33,994 bases of DNA from Mesorhizobium_B sp964242945 (GTDB taxonomy: Bacteria; Pseudomonadota; Alphaproteobacteria; Rhizobiales; Rhizobiaceae). The stretch is taken from NCBI GenBank assembly GCA_964242945.1, contig CAXTCF010000024.1:1-33994 (forward strand), in the 5' to 3' direction. A program made the position numbers and the translations under genes. This document shows, piece after piece, positions 7,442 to 16,631 of the stretch (the first letter of the stretch is position 1; every line of letters begins with the position of its first letter). The notes under the pieces were generated by a model. That model had not been told where the DNA came from, did no database searches, and saw only the letters and a list, made by a program, of their open reading frames with translations.

Positions 7442-9097
7442 TCAGGCCGCGTCGTCCAGCCACACCTTGCCGAAGTCGTGCTCGTAGGTGGGATGCATGA
7501 AGTGGTTCTTCACCTCCGGCTTGATGTTGATGTAGAGCTTGCGCCAATAGGGCTGGATGATGATGCCCGAGCTTTGCAGCATCTGCTCGATGTCCTTCAT
7601 CACGACCTTGCGCTTCTCCACGTCCGGAATGCCGAGCGCCTCGTTCACCTTCGCGTCGAACTCGGGGTTGGAGTAAGCCGTCTCGTTCCACGCCTCGCCC
7701 GTCCGATAGGCGATGGCGATCACCTGAATGCCGAGCGGGCGCATGTTCCAGTTCGTCTCGGAGAAGGGATACTTCGTCCAATCGTTCCAGAAGGTCGAGC
7801 CCGGCAGCACAGTGCGCTTCACCTTGATGCCGGCGTCGCGAAGCTGCGCGGCGATCGCGTCCGTGGTGTTCTTGTGGTAGTCCTCGTCGTTCGAGATCAG
7901 CTCGTGCTCGAAATCGGCGAGGCCTGCGTCGGCCAGCATCTGCTTGGCCTTGACGGGATCGCGGGTCTGCTTGGGCAGTTCCACATATTCCGGGTGGATC
8001 GGGCAGACATGGTGGTTCTCGCCGACGGTGCCGGCGTCGCCATAGCCGAGCTTCAGCACCGTCGCATTGTCCACGGCCATCTGAATGGCCTGCCGCACTT
8101 TTTCGTTGTCATAAGGTTTTTGCTTGACGTTCATGCGCGACACGACGGTCGCTGCCGTGATCGCCTCCGCAACCGGGGCCCCCACGCCTTCCAGAATTTT
8201 CACGTAATCGGCGGTTGTTTCGTTGTTGGTTTGCACCTCGCCGGATTCGAAGGCCGACACGACTGCGGACGGATCATTGCCGTAGTCGATGAACTCGACA
8301 CCGTCGAGATAGGCCTCGCCGTTCCACCACTTCCCGGTTTCACGGCGTTTATAGACGACCTTCTGACCGACATCATACGAAACAAGCTCGAAAGGTCCGG
8401 TGCCGATCGGGCAACCCGTGAACGTCGCGCCCTTTTCGTCAAAGCTTTTATGGACGATCAGCGCGGGATAATCGGTAAGGTTCGGGATCAGCGCGATGTC
8501 CGCCTTGGTCAGCGTGACCTTGACGGTCAAGTCATCGACCTTGGTGACAGATCCCTCACGCAGCTTCTTGGTCTTTTCGTCCACCAACGTGCCGAGGCGG
8601 CCGGGCATGGAATTGCCGTCCACCGACTTGTCGGCCCAGCGCGTGAAGTTGTAGATCACGTCGTCGGCGGTGAATTTGTCGCCGTTGTTCCATTCCACGC
8701 CCGGCCGAACGTGCAACGTGTATTCCGTGGCGTCGTCGTTGATATCCCAGCTTTCCAGCAGGTAAGGCGTGAAGGTGTATTCCTTTGTGTACTTCACCAG
8801 CGGCTCCAGCGCCTGTCGCTGTGCGGTGGCGATTTCTGACCAGTCGGCTGTGCGCGGGTCCTTCGGATCCTTGACCGCCATGGCGACCTTGAGCACCCCG
8901 CCCTTCTTGGGCTCCTGCGCTTTTGCTTCCATCGGCAGCGCCAGTCCGGCAAGGCCGTAAGCCATCGCGGTTGACGCGCCGAACACGCTGGCCATAGCCA
9001 GAAACTCACGCCGGTCCACCGTGCCGGCCCGCACGCCTTCTGCGGCCTTCAGGATGTGGTCGGGTACGCGATCCCCATTGCTGCGGAACAAAGTCAT
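7442..9097 (-). CDS. Peptide-type ABC transporter substrate-binding protein (family 5, Tat signal)
   Basis: A 551-residue periplasmic binding protein of the SBP_bac_5 (DppA/OppA) family that captures the ligand for the importer encoded downstream. The N-terminus carries a twin-arginine motif (DRREFLAMASVFGAS near residues 28-42) followed by a hydrophobic stretch and a likely cleavage site after MEAKA. Family landmarks include PKKGGVLKVAM at the mature start, YLLESWDINDDATEYTLHVRPGVEW and a typical C-terminal lobe. The ATG at 9097 has GGGAG about 8 bases upstream and a good promoter (9132-9160) ahead of it. It is the first gene of a four-gene minus-strand operon. The ligand could be a peptide, an opine or another oligomer; nothing in the sequence decides this. 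Confidence 0.93.
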   Translation of the reverse strand: MTLFRSNGDRVPDHILKAAEGVRAGTVDRREFLAMASVFGASTAMAYGLAGLALPMEAKAQEPKKGGVLKVAMAVKDPKDPRTADWSEIATAQRQALEPLVKYTKEYTFTPYLLESWDINDDATEYTLHVRPGVEWNNGDKFTADDVIYNFTRWADKSVDGNSMPGRLGTLVDEKTKKLREGSVTKVDDLTVKVTLTKADIALIPNLTDYPALIVHKSFDEKGATFTGCPIGTGPFELVSYDVGQKVVYKRRETGKWWNGEAYLDGVEFIDYGNDPSAVVSAFESGEVQTNNETTADYVKILEGVGAPVAEAITAATVVSRMNVKQKPYDNEKVRQAIQMAVDNATVLKLGYGDAGTVGENHHVCPIHPEYVELPKQTRDPVKAKQMLADAGLADFEHELISNDEDYHKNTTDAIAAQLRDAGIKVKRTVLPGSTFWNDWTKYPFSETNWNMRPLGIQVIAIAYRTGEAWNETAYSNPEFDAKVNEALGIPDVEKRKVVMKDIEQMLQSSGIIIQPYWRKLYINIKPEVKNHFMHPTYEHDFGKVWLDDAA

Positions 9098-9467
9098 TCA
9101 ACGGCTCCCATTGTTTGCTTTTTGTGCAGTGATCATTTCGCATCCAGTTCCGCTTGTCAAAGCGTATGGATGTCCTGTTCCCAGCTTAAATGTGCAATTT
9201 TGGGTGAGCGCCAAAAGGCGCGTCTGCGACAATCCTGGCGCAAATTCGACAGCTTGAGGGAAACGACGCAGCAATGCAGCTTTATACCCTGATGGCGGGG
9301 GCACAGCAGGAAGGCACAAGAGCGCCCCCGCCGATGGGCCAGCCTCCGGCCGCGCGACATGCTCCTGAAACGGAACTGCTCTCTTTTCTCGGCGCCGCAA
9401 TCCGTTAAGGTGCGGTGAAGGCCGGCTGAAGATTTTCATCCGGCCGTGTCGGGGAGGGTTGAAGACA
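9098..9467. other. Divergent intergenic region, peptide operon / macroglobulin
   Basis: This 370-bp gap separates the minus-strand peptide-transporter operon from the plus-strand macroglobulin gene. I see a sigma-70-like promoter for the minus strand at 9132-9160 and the GGAGGG ribosome site of the macroglobulin gene at 9453-9458. I do not see a convincing plus-strand promoter, a repeat or a small gene in the rest. Confidence 0.5.
9132..9160 (-). promoter_or_regulatory. Sigma-70-like promoter of the peptide ABC operon
   Basis: On the minus strand a perfect TTGACA (-35, 9155-9160) is followed after 17 bp by AATGAT (-10, 9132-9137, four of six matches to consensus). A transcript from here would have a leader of about 28 bases before the binding-protein ATG at 9097, with its ribosome site included. 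Position and spacing make this the likely operon promoter. Confidence 0.55.
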
Positions 9468-12400
9468 ATGGCCGCTCGTTTTCGGACTTTGGCGCTCGCA
9501 TTGGCGGCGCTGCTGCCTGCCTTTCTTCCCGGACCGTCCGCCGCGCAGACGGCGCGCAAGATCGTCACCACGGCAAACAGCGACTATTTCGGCTTCGACC
9601 TGCGCTCGGAGCAGAACCGGACGCTGGAGCAGTGCAAGGCGATCTGCCTCGGCGACAAGGCCTGCCGCGCCTTCACCTACAATCCGAAGGCCAAGTGGTG
9701 CTTCCTGAAGTCCGACTTCCGCACGATCAACGCCTTTCCCGGCGCGGTTGCCGGCAAGGTCGTGGACGTGGTCGGCGATCCCGACATCGGCGCCGCGCCG
9801 GAACTCGCCTTCCTGCCCGACGGCATGGCGGATCAGGCGCGCCAGTTCCGCGCGGAGTTGCTGAGCGAGGACGATGCAGGCGGACCTGAAGGCTTGGCGA
9901 CGCTGACGCAAGCCGCGCGGCAGGCCTTGAGCACGGGCGATCCCGGCATCGCGATCGACAACTTCCTTGCGGCGATCAAAATTTCGCCGGACAACGGCAC
10001 CTTGTGGCTGGGCTTGGCGCGTGCCGGCCTCGCTTTCACCTCCACCGACGCGGACGCGCTCAACACGGCGCGGCAGAAGGCCGATGCCGGCGTCTGGAAC
10101 GCCTATCAGCTTTCGCGGACTGCCCCCGCCCGCGCCGAGGCGCTTACCGTGATGGCCGAAGCGCTCGACATGCGCGACCAGTCCCGCCCGGCGATGCGGG
10201 CCTATGAGGCGAGCCTCGCCTTGGTGAGCAGCGCCGACGTGCAGGCGGCCTACGAAGACCTGAAGGCGCGAAAAGGCTTCCGCATCGTCGAGCATACCGT
10301 GGATGCCGACAGCGCAAGCCCTCGCATCTGCGCGCAGTTTTCCGAGGATCTCGTCAAGACGGGCACGGACTACTCGACCTTTGTTTCGGTGGACGATCAC
10401 GCGCCGAAAGCCATCGCGGCGGAAGAGAAGCAGCTTTGCGTGGAAGGCCTGGAGCACGGCCAGCACTACCGCGTTGCCTTCCGCGCCGGCCTGCCCGCGG
10501 CAATCGGCGAGGTTCTGAGCGCTCCCGTCACGCTCAACGTCTATGTGCGCGACCGCGCGCCGTCGATCCGTTTCACCGGCGACAGCTTCGTTCTGCCCTC
10601 CACGGCACGGCGCGGCGTGCCGCTGGTGACGGTCAACCTCGACGCCGCCAGCGTCAAGCTCTACCGCATCGGCGACCGCAACCTGGCCCAGCTTCTTTCG
10701 GGCTACCAGTTCCTGCGCCAGCTCGACTCCTACGAAGCCTCCTCTCTGGACGAGACGCAGGGCGAACTCGTCTGGGAGGGCGAGATCGAGGTCAAGAACG
10801 AGCTGAACAAGGAAACCACCACGTCCTTCCCGCTCGATCAGGCGCTGCCGGCGCGCAAGCCCGGCGTTTACGTCATGGTGGCCGAGCCGCCGAGCACCGG
10901 CGCCGACGACTACTCGTCCAAGGCGACGCAGTGGCTCGTGGTCTCCGACATCGGCCTTTCCACCTATGCGGCCGAAGACGGCTTGACGGTGTTCACCCGC
11001 TCTCTCGCCAGCGCCAAGCCGGTTTCCGGCATCGAACTGACCTTGATCGCGAAGAACAACGAGATCCTGGGCACCGCGACCACGGACGCGGAGGGCAGCG
11101 CGACCTTCAATCCCGGCCTGATGCGCGCCACAAACGCCTCGGCGCCGGCCGCGCTGACGGCGAAGGGCAAGGACGGCGACTTCGTGTTCCTGGACATGAC
11201 GCGGCCGGGCTTCGACCTGTCGGACCGCGGCGTTGCAGGCCGGCCCGCGCCCGGCGCGCTCGACATCTATGCGTGGACGGAGCGCGGCATCTACCGCGCC
11301 GGCGAAACCGTGCATGCGGCGGCGCTCGCCCGCAACACTGCTGCCGAAGCGGTGGACGACATGCCGCTCACCTTCATCTTCTCCCGCCCGGACGGGACGG
11401 AGGACCGCCGCGCCGTTTCCGACGGCAAGGCGCTCGGCGGCCATGCCGTCGATCTCGCGCTTGAACCGAACGCCATGCGCGGCACCTGGAGCGTCGGCCT
11501 TTACACCGACCCGAAGAAGCCGGCGCTCGCCACCGTTTCCTTCCTTGTGGAAGACTTCGTGCCGGATCGCATCGAGTTCGACCTTTCTTCCGACAAGCCG
11601 GAGGTCGCAGTCGGAGAGCCGGCGAACATGACGGTGGACGGCCACTTCCTTTACGGCGCGCCGGCTGCCGGACTCGAACTCGAAGGCGACGTGACGCTGT
11701 CCACCAAGCGCGACTGGGCGCGCTTCCCCGGCTATCAGTTCGGCCTGGCCGACGAGGAACTGGGCGAGGCAACCCGTATCGACCTGTCCGACCTCCCCGA
11801 CGTCGGAGACGATGGGAAGGCGACGTTCCCCGTGCAGGTGGATGATGCGCCTGCCACCACGCGGCTCGTCAACGCCCATGTCGCGGTCCGCATGCGCGAG
11901 ACCGGCGGCCGCGCCGTGGAACGGACGCTCGACCTCGCCGTGGCTCCCGAAACGTCGATGATCGGCATCAAGCCCGGCTTTACCGGCGAGGAGGTGCCGC
12001 AAGGCGCCACCGCGAGTTTCGACGTGATCGCCGCGGACAAGAACGGCAATCGCATCACCGAGAACGGGCTGCGCTGGTCGCTGGTCAAGGTCGATCGCTC
12101 CTACCAGTGGTATCGCCAGAACAATTCCTGGAGCTACGAGCCGATCACCACGACATCCGTGGTCTCCAACGGCACGATCTCCGCCTCGGCCGACTCTCCC
12201 GCGAAGGTGAGCGTCCCCGTGGATTGGGGCCGCTACAGGCTTGAAGTGGAAACCGACGACCCGGACGGCCCCGCCTCCTCGGTCGAGTTCGACGCCGGCT
12301 GGTATGTGGCGCAAAGCTCGACGGAAACGCCCGACGGCCTTGAGATCGCGCTGGACAAGCCGGCCTATAAAGCTGGCGAGACGGCAAAGCTGAAGGTCTC

Positions 12401-14942
12401 CCCGCGCTTTGCCGGCGAGCTTCTGGTCACGGTCGGCGCAGACAAGCTGCTCCGCGTCCAAACCGCAACCGTCCCGGCCGGCGGTACGACGGTGGACATC
12501 CCGGTCGGTTCGGACTGGGGCGCCGGCGCCTATGTGACGGCGACCCTGTTCCGTCCCGGCGACGCCGAAGCGTCCCGCATGCCGGCCCGCGCCATCGGCC
12601 TGAAATGGCTCGGCGTGGATGCTTCCGCCCGCACGCTTTCCGTTTCGCTCTCGCCGCCAGCAAAAACTGAGCCGCGCAAGGCCCTGGCCATCCCGGTGGC
12701 GATCGGCGGCGCGCAGAGCGGCGAGGAAGCCTATGCGATCGTTGCTGCGGTCGATGTCGGCATCCTCAACCTCACCCGTTACGAGGCGCCGAACCCGGAA
12801 AAGTGGTTCTACGGGCAGCGCAAGCTTGGGCTCGAAATGCGCGACCTCTATGGCCGGCTGATCGACGGCTCGCTCGGCGTCACCGGGCGCTTGCGCACCG
12901 GCGGCGATGGCGGCGGCATGCAGGCCGAAGGCAATCCGCCGACCGAGAAGCTCGTCGCCTTCTTCGCCGGCCCGGTGAAGCTGGACGCCGACGGCAAGGC
13001 GACGCTCTCCTTCGACATCCCGCAGTTCAACGGCACCGCGCGCGTGATGGCGGTCGCCTGGACGAAGACCTCCGTCGGCCATGCGACGACCGACGTCATC
13101 GTGCGCGATCCCGTCGTTCTGACGGCCGGCCTGCCGCGCTTCCTGGCGCCGGGCGACCGCGCCTCTCTGCGGCTCGACATGACCAACACCGACCTGCCGG
13201 CCGGCGACTTCGCGATCGCGGTGGAAACCGCGCCCACGCTGGCGGCGGACGATGCGAGCCTGCCGGAGAAGATCCGGCTGGAGCCGAACAAGCGTCAATC
13301 CCTTTTGGTGCCGCTCACCGGCATGGCGGCCGGCGACGGGTCCGTAACGGTTCGGCTTGCCGGCACCGACGGCACCGAGGTCGAGCAGACGCTGAGCCTC
13401 CCCGTGCGCCCGGCGGCGATGCCCGTCACCACGCGCACGGTGGCGAACCTGGCTCCAGGCGGCGGCATCCGCGTGGACAAGGAGCTTCTGTCGGCAAGCG
13501 TGCTGGACGGCGCGACCGTCAGCGTCGGCGTGTCGCTCTCCTCGGCGCTCGACGTCCCATCGCTTCTGGCCGAGCTCGACCGCTATCCCTACGGCTGCTC
13601 CGAGCAGCTGACGAGCCGCGCGCTGCCGCTGCTCTACGTCAACGAGCTTGCCGCCGTGTCCGGCATGGCGGACGATCCCGACCTCAAGGGCCGCGTCCAG
13701 GACACGATCTTCCGCGTGCTGAACAACCAGTCCTCCTCCGGCTCGTTCGGCCTGTGGGGACCGGCTTCCGGCGACCTCTGGCTCGACGCCTATGTCACGG
13801 ACTTCCTGACGCGGGCCCGCGAGCAGGGCTATGAAGTGCCGGCGCAGGCCATGCTGCAAGCGCTGGACAACCTCCAGAACGGCCTTTCCTACGACTCGAA
13901 CCTGGAGGACCGCGGCTCGCAGATCGCCTATGCCCTGTATGTCCTGGCCCGCAACAAGAAGGCGTCGGTAGGCGACCTCCGCTACTACGCGGACACGCAG
14001 ATCGAAGCCTTCAAGAGCCCGCTGGCGATCGGTCACCTGGCCGCGGCGCTGGCCCTTTACGGCGACCGGAGCCGCGCGGACGCCACCTTCGAGGCGGCCG
14101 TCGCCCTGTCGAAGTCCGGCAAGGCGGGCGGCCTGGAGCGCGACGACTACGGCACGCCGCTGCGCGACGACGCCGCCGTGCTGGCGCTGGCCGCGGAAAG
14201 CAACCCCCTGCCCCGCGTGGTGCCGGAACTCATCCGCACGGTCGCGGCTGAGCGGAACGCGGTGAACTACACCAGCACCCAGGAGCAGGTCTGGATGGTC
14301 CTCGCCGCCCGCGCGCTTCGCCGGGGCAACGAGACGCTTTCCCTCCAGGTGAACGGCCAGCCGCAGACCGGCGCGCTGTCCCGCACCCTGACCGGGGAGG
14401 AGTTGCAGCAGAACCCGATCACCGTGGTCAACAAGGGAACGCAGCCGGTGCAGGCGGTCGTCACGGCGATCGCAGCCCCGGTCGATCCGTTGCCCGCGGG
14501 CGGCGACGGGTTCGAGATCGAGCGGACGGCCTACACGCTGGACGGCGAGCCTGCCAACGTGACGGACGTCAAGCAGAACGAGCGCTTCGTGGTCGTTCTC
14601 AAGGTCAACGAACTGCACGACTGGCCGTCGCGCATCATCGTCACGGACCTGCTGCCCGCCGGCTTCGAGATCGAGAACCCCGGTCTCGTCTCCTCCGCCA
14701 GCCTGTCGAACTTCGACTGGCTGCCGGAAACCGAAGCCGCGCATCTGGAATTCCGTGACGACCGCTTCGTCGCGGCCTTTACCCAGGGCGCGGACAGCGA
14801 CCGCTCCATCGTGCTGGCCTATGTCGTGCGCGCCGTGACGCCCGGCACCTACGCCTACCCGGCGGCCAGCGTCGAGGATATGTACCGCCCGCAATTCTCC
14901 GCGCGCACCGCGACCGGCATGATGGAGGTCAAGGCGGAGTAA
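9468..14942 (+). CDS. Bacterial alpha-2-macroglobulin with thioester and PAN domain
   Basis: A 1,824-residue secreted protein. Bacterial alpha-2-macroglobulins are thought to trap foreign proteases in the periplasm by a bait region and an internal thioester. The thioester motif CSEQ sits at residues 1377-1380 in PYGCSEQLTSRALP, so the protein should be thioester-active. The N-terminus is a signal peptide ending near PSAA (residues 23-26), without a lipobox cysteine. A PAN/apple-type domain follows at about residues 33-100 with cysteines 56, 60, 66 and 78, then a helical TPR-like stretch (about 110-240), then macroglobulin and bait-type domains. I take ATG 9468 because GGAGGG lies 9 bases before it; a TTG three codons earlier is less likely. 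Many homologues sit next to pbpC, but no penicillin-binding protein gene follows here. A hairpin terminator lies 13 bp after the stop. Confidence 0.95.
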   Translation: MAARFRTLALALAALLPAFLPGPSAAQTARKIVTTANSDYFGFDLRSEQNRTLEQCKAICLGDKACRAFTYNPKAKWCFLKSDFRTINAFPGAVAGKVVDVVGDPDIGAAPELAFLPDGMADQARQFRAELLSEDDAGGPEGLATLTQAARQALSTGDPGIAIDNFLAAIKISPDNGTLWLGLARAGLAFTSTDADALNTARQKADAGVWNAYQLSRTAPARAEALTVMAEALDMRDQSRPAMRAYEASLALVSSADVQAAYEDLKARKGFRIVEHTVDADSASPRICAQFSEDLVKTGTDYSTFVSVDDHAPKAIAAEEKQLCVEGLEHGQHYRVAFRAGLPAAIGEVLSAPVTLNVYVRDRAPSIRFTGDSFVLPSTARRGVPLVTVNLDAASVKLYRIGDRNLAQLLSGYQFLRQLDSYEASSLDETQGELVWEGEIEVKNELNKETTTSFPLDQALPARKPGVYVMVAEPPSTGADDYSSKATQWLVVSDIGLSTYAAEDGLTVFTRSLASAKPVSGIELTLIAKNNEILGTATTDAEGSATFNPGLMRATNASAPAALTAKGKDGDFVFLDMTRPGFDLSDRGVAGRPAPGALDIYAWTERGIYRAGETVHAAALARNTAAEAVDDMPLTFIFSRPDGTEDRRAVSDGKALGGHAVDLALEPNAMRGTWSVGLYTDPKKPALATVSFLVEDFVPDRIEFDLSSDKPEVAVGEPANMTVDGHFLYGAPAAGLELEGDVTLSTKRDWARFPGYQFGLADEELGEATRIDLSDLPDVGDDGKATFPVQVDDAPATTRLVNAHVAVRMRETGGRAVERTLDLAVAPETSMIGIKPGFTGEEVPQGATASFDVIAADKNGNRITENGLRWSLVKVDRSYQWYRQNNSWSYEPITTTSVVSNGTISASADSPAKVSVPVDWGRYRLEVETDDPDGPASSVEFDAGWYVAQSSTETPDGLEIALDKPAYKAGETAKLKVSPRFAGELLVTVGADKLLRVQTATVPAGGTTVDIPVGSDWGAGAYVTATLFRPGDAEASRMPARAIGLKWLGVDASARTLSVSLSPPAKTEPRKALAIPVAIGGAQSGEEAYAIVAAVDVGILNLTRYEAPNPEKWFYGQRKLGLEMRDLYGRLIDGSLGVTGRLRTGGDGGGMQAEGNPPTEKLVAFFAGPVKLDADGKATLSFDIPQFNGTARVMAVAWTKTSVGHATTDVIVRDPVVLTAGLPRFLAPGDRASLRLDMTNTDLPAGDFAIAVETAPTLAADDASLPEKIRLEPNKRQSLLVPLTGMAAGDGSVTVRLAGTDGTEVEQTLSLPVRPAAMPVTTRTVANLAPGGGIRVDKELLSASVLDGATVSVGVSLSSALDVPSLLAELDRYPYGCSEQLTSRALPLLYVNELAAVSGMADDPDLKGRVQDTIFRVLNNQSSSGSFGLWGPASGDLWLDAYVTDFLTRAREQGYEVPAQAMLQALDNLQNGLSYDSNLEDRGSQIAYALYVLARNKKASVGDLRYYADTQIEAFKSPLAIGHLAAALALYGDRSRADATFEAAVALSKSGKAGGLERDDYGTPLRDDAAVLALAAESNPLPRVVPELIRTVAAERNAVNYTSTQEQVWMVLAARALRRGNETLSLQVNGQPQTGALSRTLTGEELQQNPITVVNKGTQPVQAVVTAIAAPVDPLPAGGDGFEIERTAYTLDGEPANVTDVKQNERFVVVLKVNELHDWPSRIIVTDLLPAGFEIENPGLVSSASLSNFDWLPETEAAHLEFRDDRFVAAFTQGADSDRSIVLAYVVRAVTPGTYAYPAASVEDMYRPQFSARTATGMMEVKAE

Positions 14943-14955
14943 GGCCGGCACCCTT

Positions 14956-14985
14956 TTCGGCCCTGGCGCATGTCAGGGCCGAAAT
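14956..14985 (+). terminator. Hairpin after macroglobulin gene
   Basis: An 11-bp perfect stem (TTTCGGCCCTG with CAGGGCCGAAA) with an eight-base loop begins 13 bp after the macroglobulin stop. No U tract follows immediately, so it may act with Rho or as an RNA 3' barrier. Its symmetry and placement support a transcript end between this gene and the exported protein at 15049. Confidence 0.6.
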
Positions 14986-15048
14986 GCCGCGAAAAAATTC
15001 GAAGTTTGAGGGTGCCGCTTCCGGCTGGCTGCGACATACTTCGCAGCG

Positions 15049-15693
15049 ATGCGGTTTCCCTGCTCTCGCGAGCTTCTCCGACGCACTGCGTGTCTCCTCA
15101 GCGGAACAGTGGCGGTGCTGCTCTGGTTTGCGGGCGCGGTCTGCGCCTTCGGCGTGGATGCCACGCCAACCCAGAAAGTCTGGACAGCCGGCGCCTACTC
15201 CTTTTCCGACGAGCTCGGCGGCTTCCGCATCACCGGCGTTTCCGGCATCGGCACGGGCGATGATCCCATCATCGTCGAGCAGGAGCTGAGTTCCGCCAGC
15301 CCCGTCACGCTCGTCATCCGGGCGGTCGGCGTGGTTCAGCCTTACGGCCGCTCCGGGCTTACCCCCAACGGCTTTCTGCACATGCGCGTTGTCGCGCGCA
15401 ACGGCAGCGGCATCGCCTGGGTGGAATTTGGTTTGGAACTTCAGGAGATCCTGGAGCAGCCCAGCGTGTTCGGCGACGGCTTGTCCTTCGACCAGCGGCG
15501 AAGCGAGCCGGAGATCATCTCCTCAAGCGCCTTCAAGACATACAACCGCGACTTTGAGCCTTACGACAGGCTGCTGTTCCAGAACGGCAAGGTCGATCCC
15601 AGTGACGCCGCCGGCTTCAGCTTCCTCATCACCGACTACACGCCGCGCCAGACCTTCTTCCTTGTCGAAGACCCCCGCATTCCCTCGTCGTGA
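15049..15693 (+). CDS. Exported protein of unknown function
   Basis: A 214-residue protein. Residues about 12-34 form a basic then hydrophobic signal sequence (RRTACLLSGTVAVLLWFAGAVCAFG), so the product should be exported to the periplasm or outer side. The mature part alternates short beta-type segments (VTLVIRAVGVVQPYG, FLHMRVVARNG, AWVEFGLELQEIL) and lacks obvious catalytic motifs. I do not recognise a family. The ATG has no Shine-Dalgarno sequence; a weak -10-like CATACT lies eight bases upstream, but no matching -35 is seen. It is preceded by the terminator of the macroglobulin gene and followed after 37 bp by the uracil-DNA glycosylase gene, so it could be cotranscribed with the latter. 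Function cannot be inferred from the neighbours. Confidence 0.75.
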   Translation: MRFPCSRELLRRTACLLSGTVAVLLWFAGAVCAFGVDATPTQKVWTAGAYSFSDELGGFRITGVSGIGTGDDPIIVEQELSSASPVTLVIRAVGVVQPYGRSGLTPNGFLHMRVVARNGSGIAWVEFGLELQEILEQPSVFGDGLSFDQRRSEPEIISSSAFKTYNRDFEPYDRLLFQNGKVDPSDAAGFSFLITDYTPRQTFFLVEDPRIPSS

Positions 15694-15730
15694 GCTTGCC
15701 TTACGCGCAGGCGGACCCGACATATCAGCG

Positions 15731-16585
15731 ATGGATGCACCGAACGATGAAGCGAAGCGCAACGACCTTTTGAGCCTGCTCTCCTTTTACAAGGACGCGG
15801 GCGTTGAGGACGCCGTGCAGGAGGAGGTTGTGAACCGCTTCGCCACCGAAATTCAGGGGGCCGCCGTGGCTGCGAAGAAGACCGAGGCGGCGCCTGCCAA
15901 GCCGGCAGCGAAAGCCGCACCGAAGGCCGAAGCAAAAGCGCCGGTGTCGCGCCCCGCCGGCAAGGCGGCAGTGCCGGACGAGGCGCAAGCCGCCCTGGCG
16001 CGCGAGTCCGCCGCTCAAGCCGAGACCCTCGACGCGTTGAAGGATGCGCTGAACGAGTTCAACGGCTGCAATCTGAAATACACGGCCAAGCAGGCGGTGT
16101 TCGCCGACGGCAATCCTGAGGCCGACCTCATGCTGGTCGGCGAAGCGCCCGGCCGCGACGAGGACATCGAAGGCCTGCCCTTCGTCGGCCGCTCCGGCAA
16201 GCTGCTCGACCGCATGCTGGCGGCAATCAACATCGACCGGACCGGCGCCTACCTCGCCAATGTCCTGCCCTGGCGCCCGCCGGGCAACCGCACGCCGACG
16301 CCGCAGGAAACGGAGATCTGCCGCCCGTTCATCGAGCGCCAGATCGAGCTTGCCGACCCGAAGGTGCTCGTGGCGCTCGGCGGCTCGTCGGCCAAGGTGC
16401 TTTTGCGCCTGAGCGACGGCATCCTGCGCCTGCGCGGCAACTGGCGCGTTTACCGCACGCCGGGCGGCAAGGAGATCCCGATCATGCCGACGCTGCACCC
16501 GGCCTACCTCCTGCGCAACCCCGCTCACAAGAAGCTCGCCTGGCGCGACTTCCTCGACGTCAAGGCGAAGCTACGGGAAGTCTGA
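15731..16585 (+). CDS. Uracil-DNA glycosylase, family 4-like
   Basis: A 284-residue DNA repair enzyme that would remove uracil from DNA. Family 4 signatures are clear: motif 1 GEAPGRDEDIEGLPFVG at residues 137-153, the PPGNRTPTPQE segment at 183-193, and motif 2 HPAYLLR at 256-262. Residues about 45-95 form an Ala/Lys/Pro-rich linker after a short N-terminal helix. Family 4 enzymes normally hold a 4Fe-4S cluster with four cysteines. Here only C113 and C197 remain, while the expected partners are Phe110 and Trp181, so a normal cluster is unlikely. I start at ATG 15731, which begins the conserved protein; an open frame extends upstream but overlaps the exported-protein gene. The ATG has no Shine-Dalgarno sequence, and a CATATC box four bases before it hints at a near-leaderless transcript. 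Confidence 0.93.
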   Translation: MDAPNDEAKRNDLLSLLSFYKDAGVEDAVQEEVVNRFATEIQGAAVAAKKTEAAPAKPAAKAAPKAEAKAPVSRPAGKAAVPDEAQAALARESAAQAETLDALKDALNEFNGCNLKYTAKQAVFADGNPEADLMLVGEAPGRDEDIEGLPFVGRSGKLLDRMLAAINIDRTGAYLANVLPWRPPGNRTPTPQETEICRPFIERQIELADPKVLVALGGSSAKVLLRLSDGILRLRGNWRVYRTPGGKEIPIMPTLHPAYLLRNPAHKKLAWRDFLDVKAKLREV

Positions 16586-16631
16586 CACACCGTTCGCTTG
16601 CTTTCGACCGCATGCCCCCATCTTTGACCGT

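Noticed and set aside
9405..14951. A 1,848-codon open frame on the minus strand opposite the macroglobulin gene
   Set aside because: Its translation is Arg/Ala/Gly/Val-rich without domains, while the plus strand encodes a clear thioester protein with signal peptide. Long antisense frames are expected in GC-rich codon usage.
15389..15730. Upstream extension of the glycosylase frame by 114 codons
   Set aside because: It overlaps the exported-protein gene in another frame and its residues are Ser/Arg/Thr-rich shadow sequence; family similarity begins at 15731.
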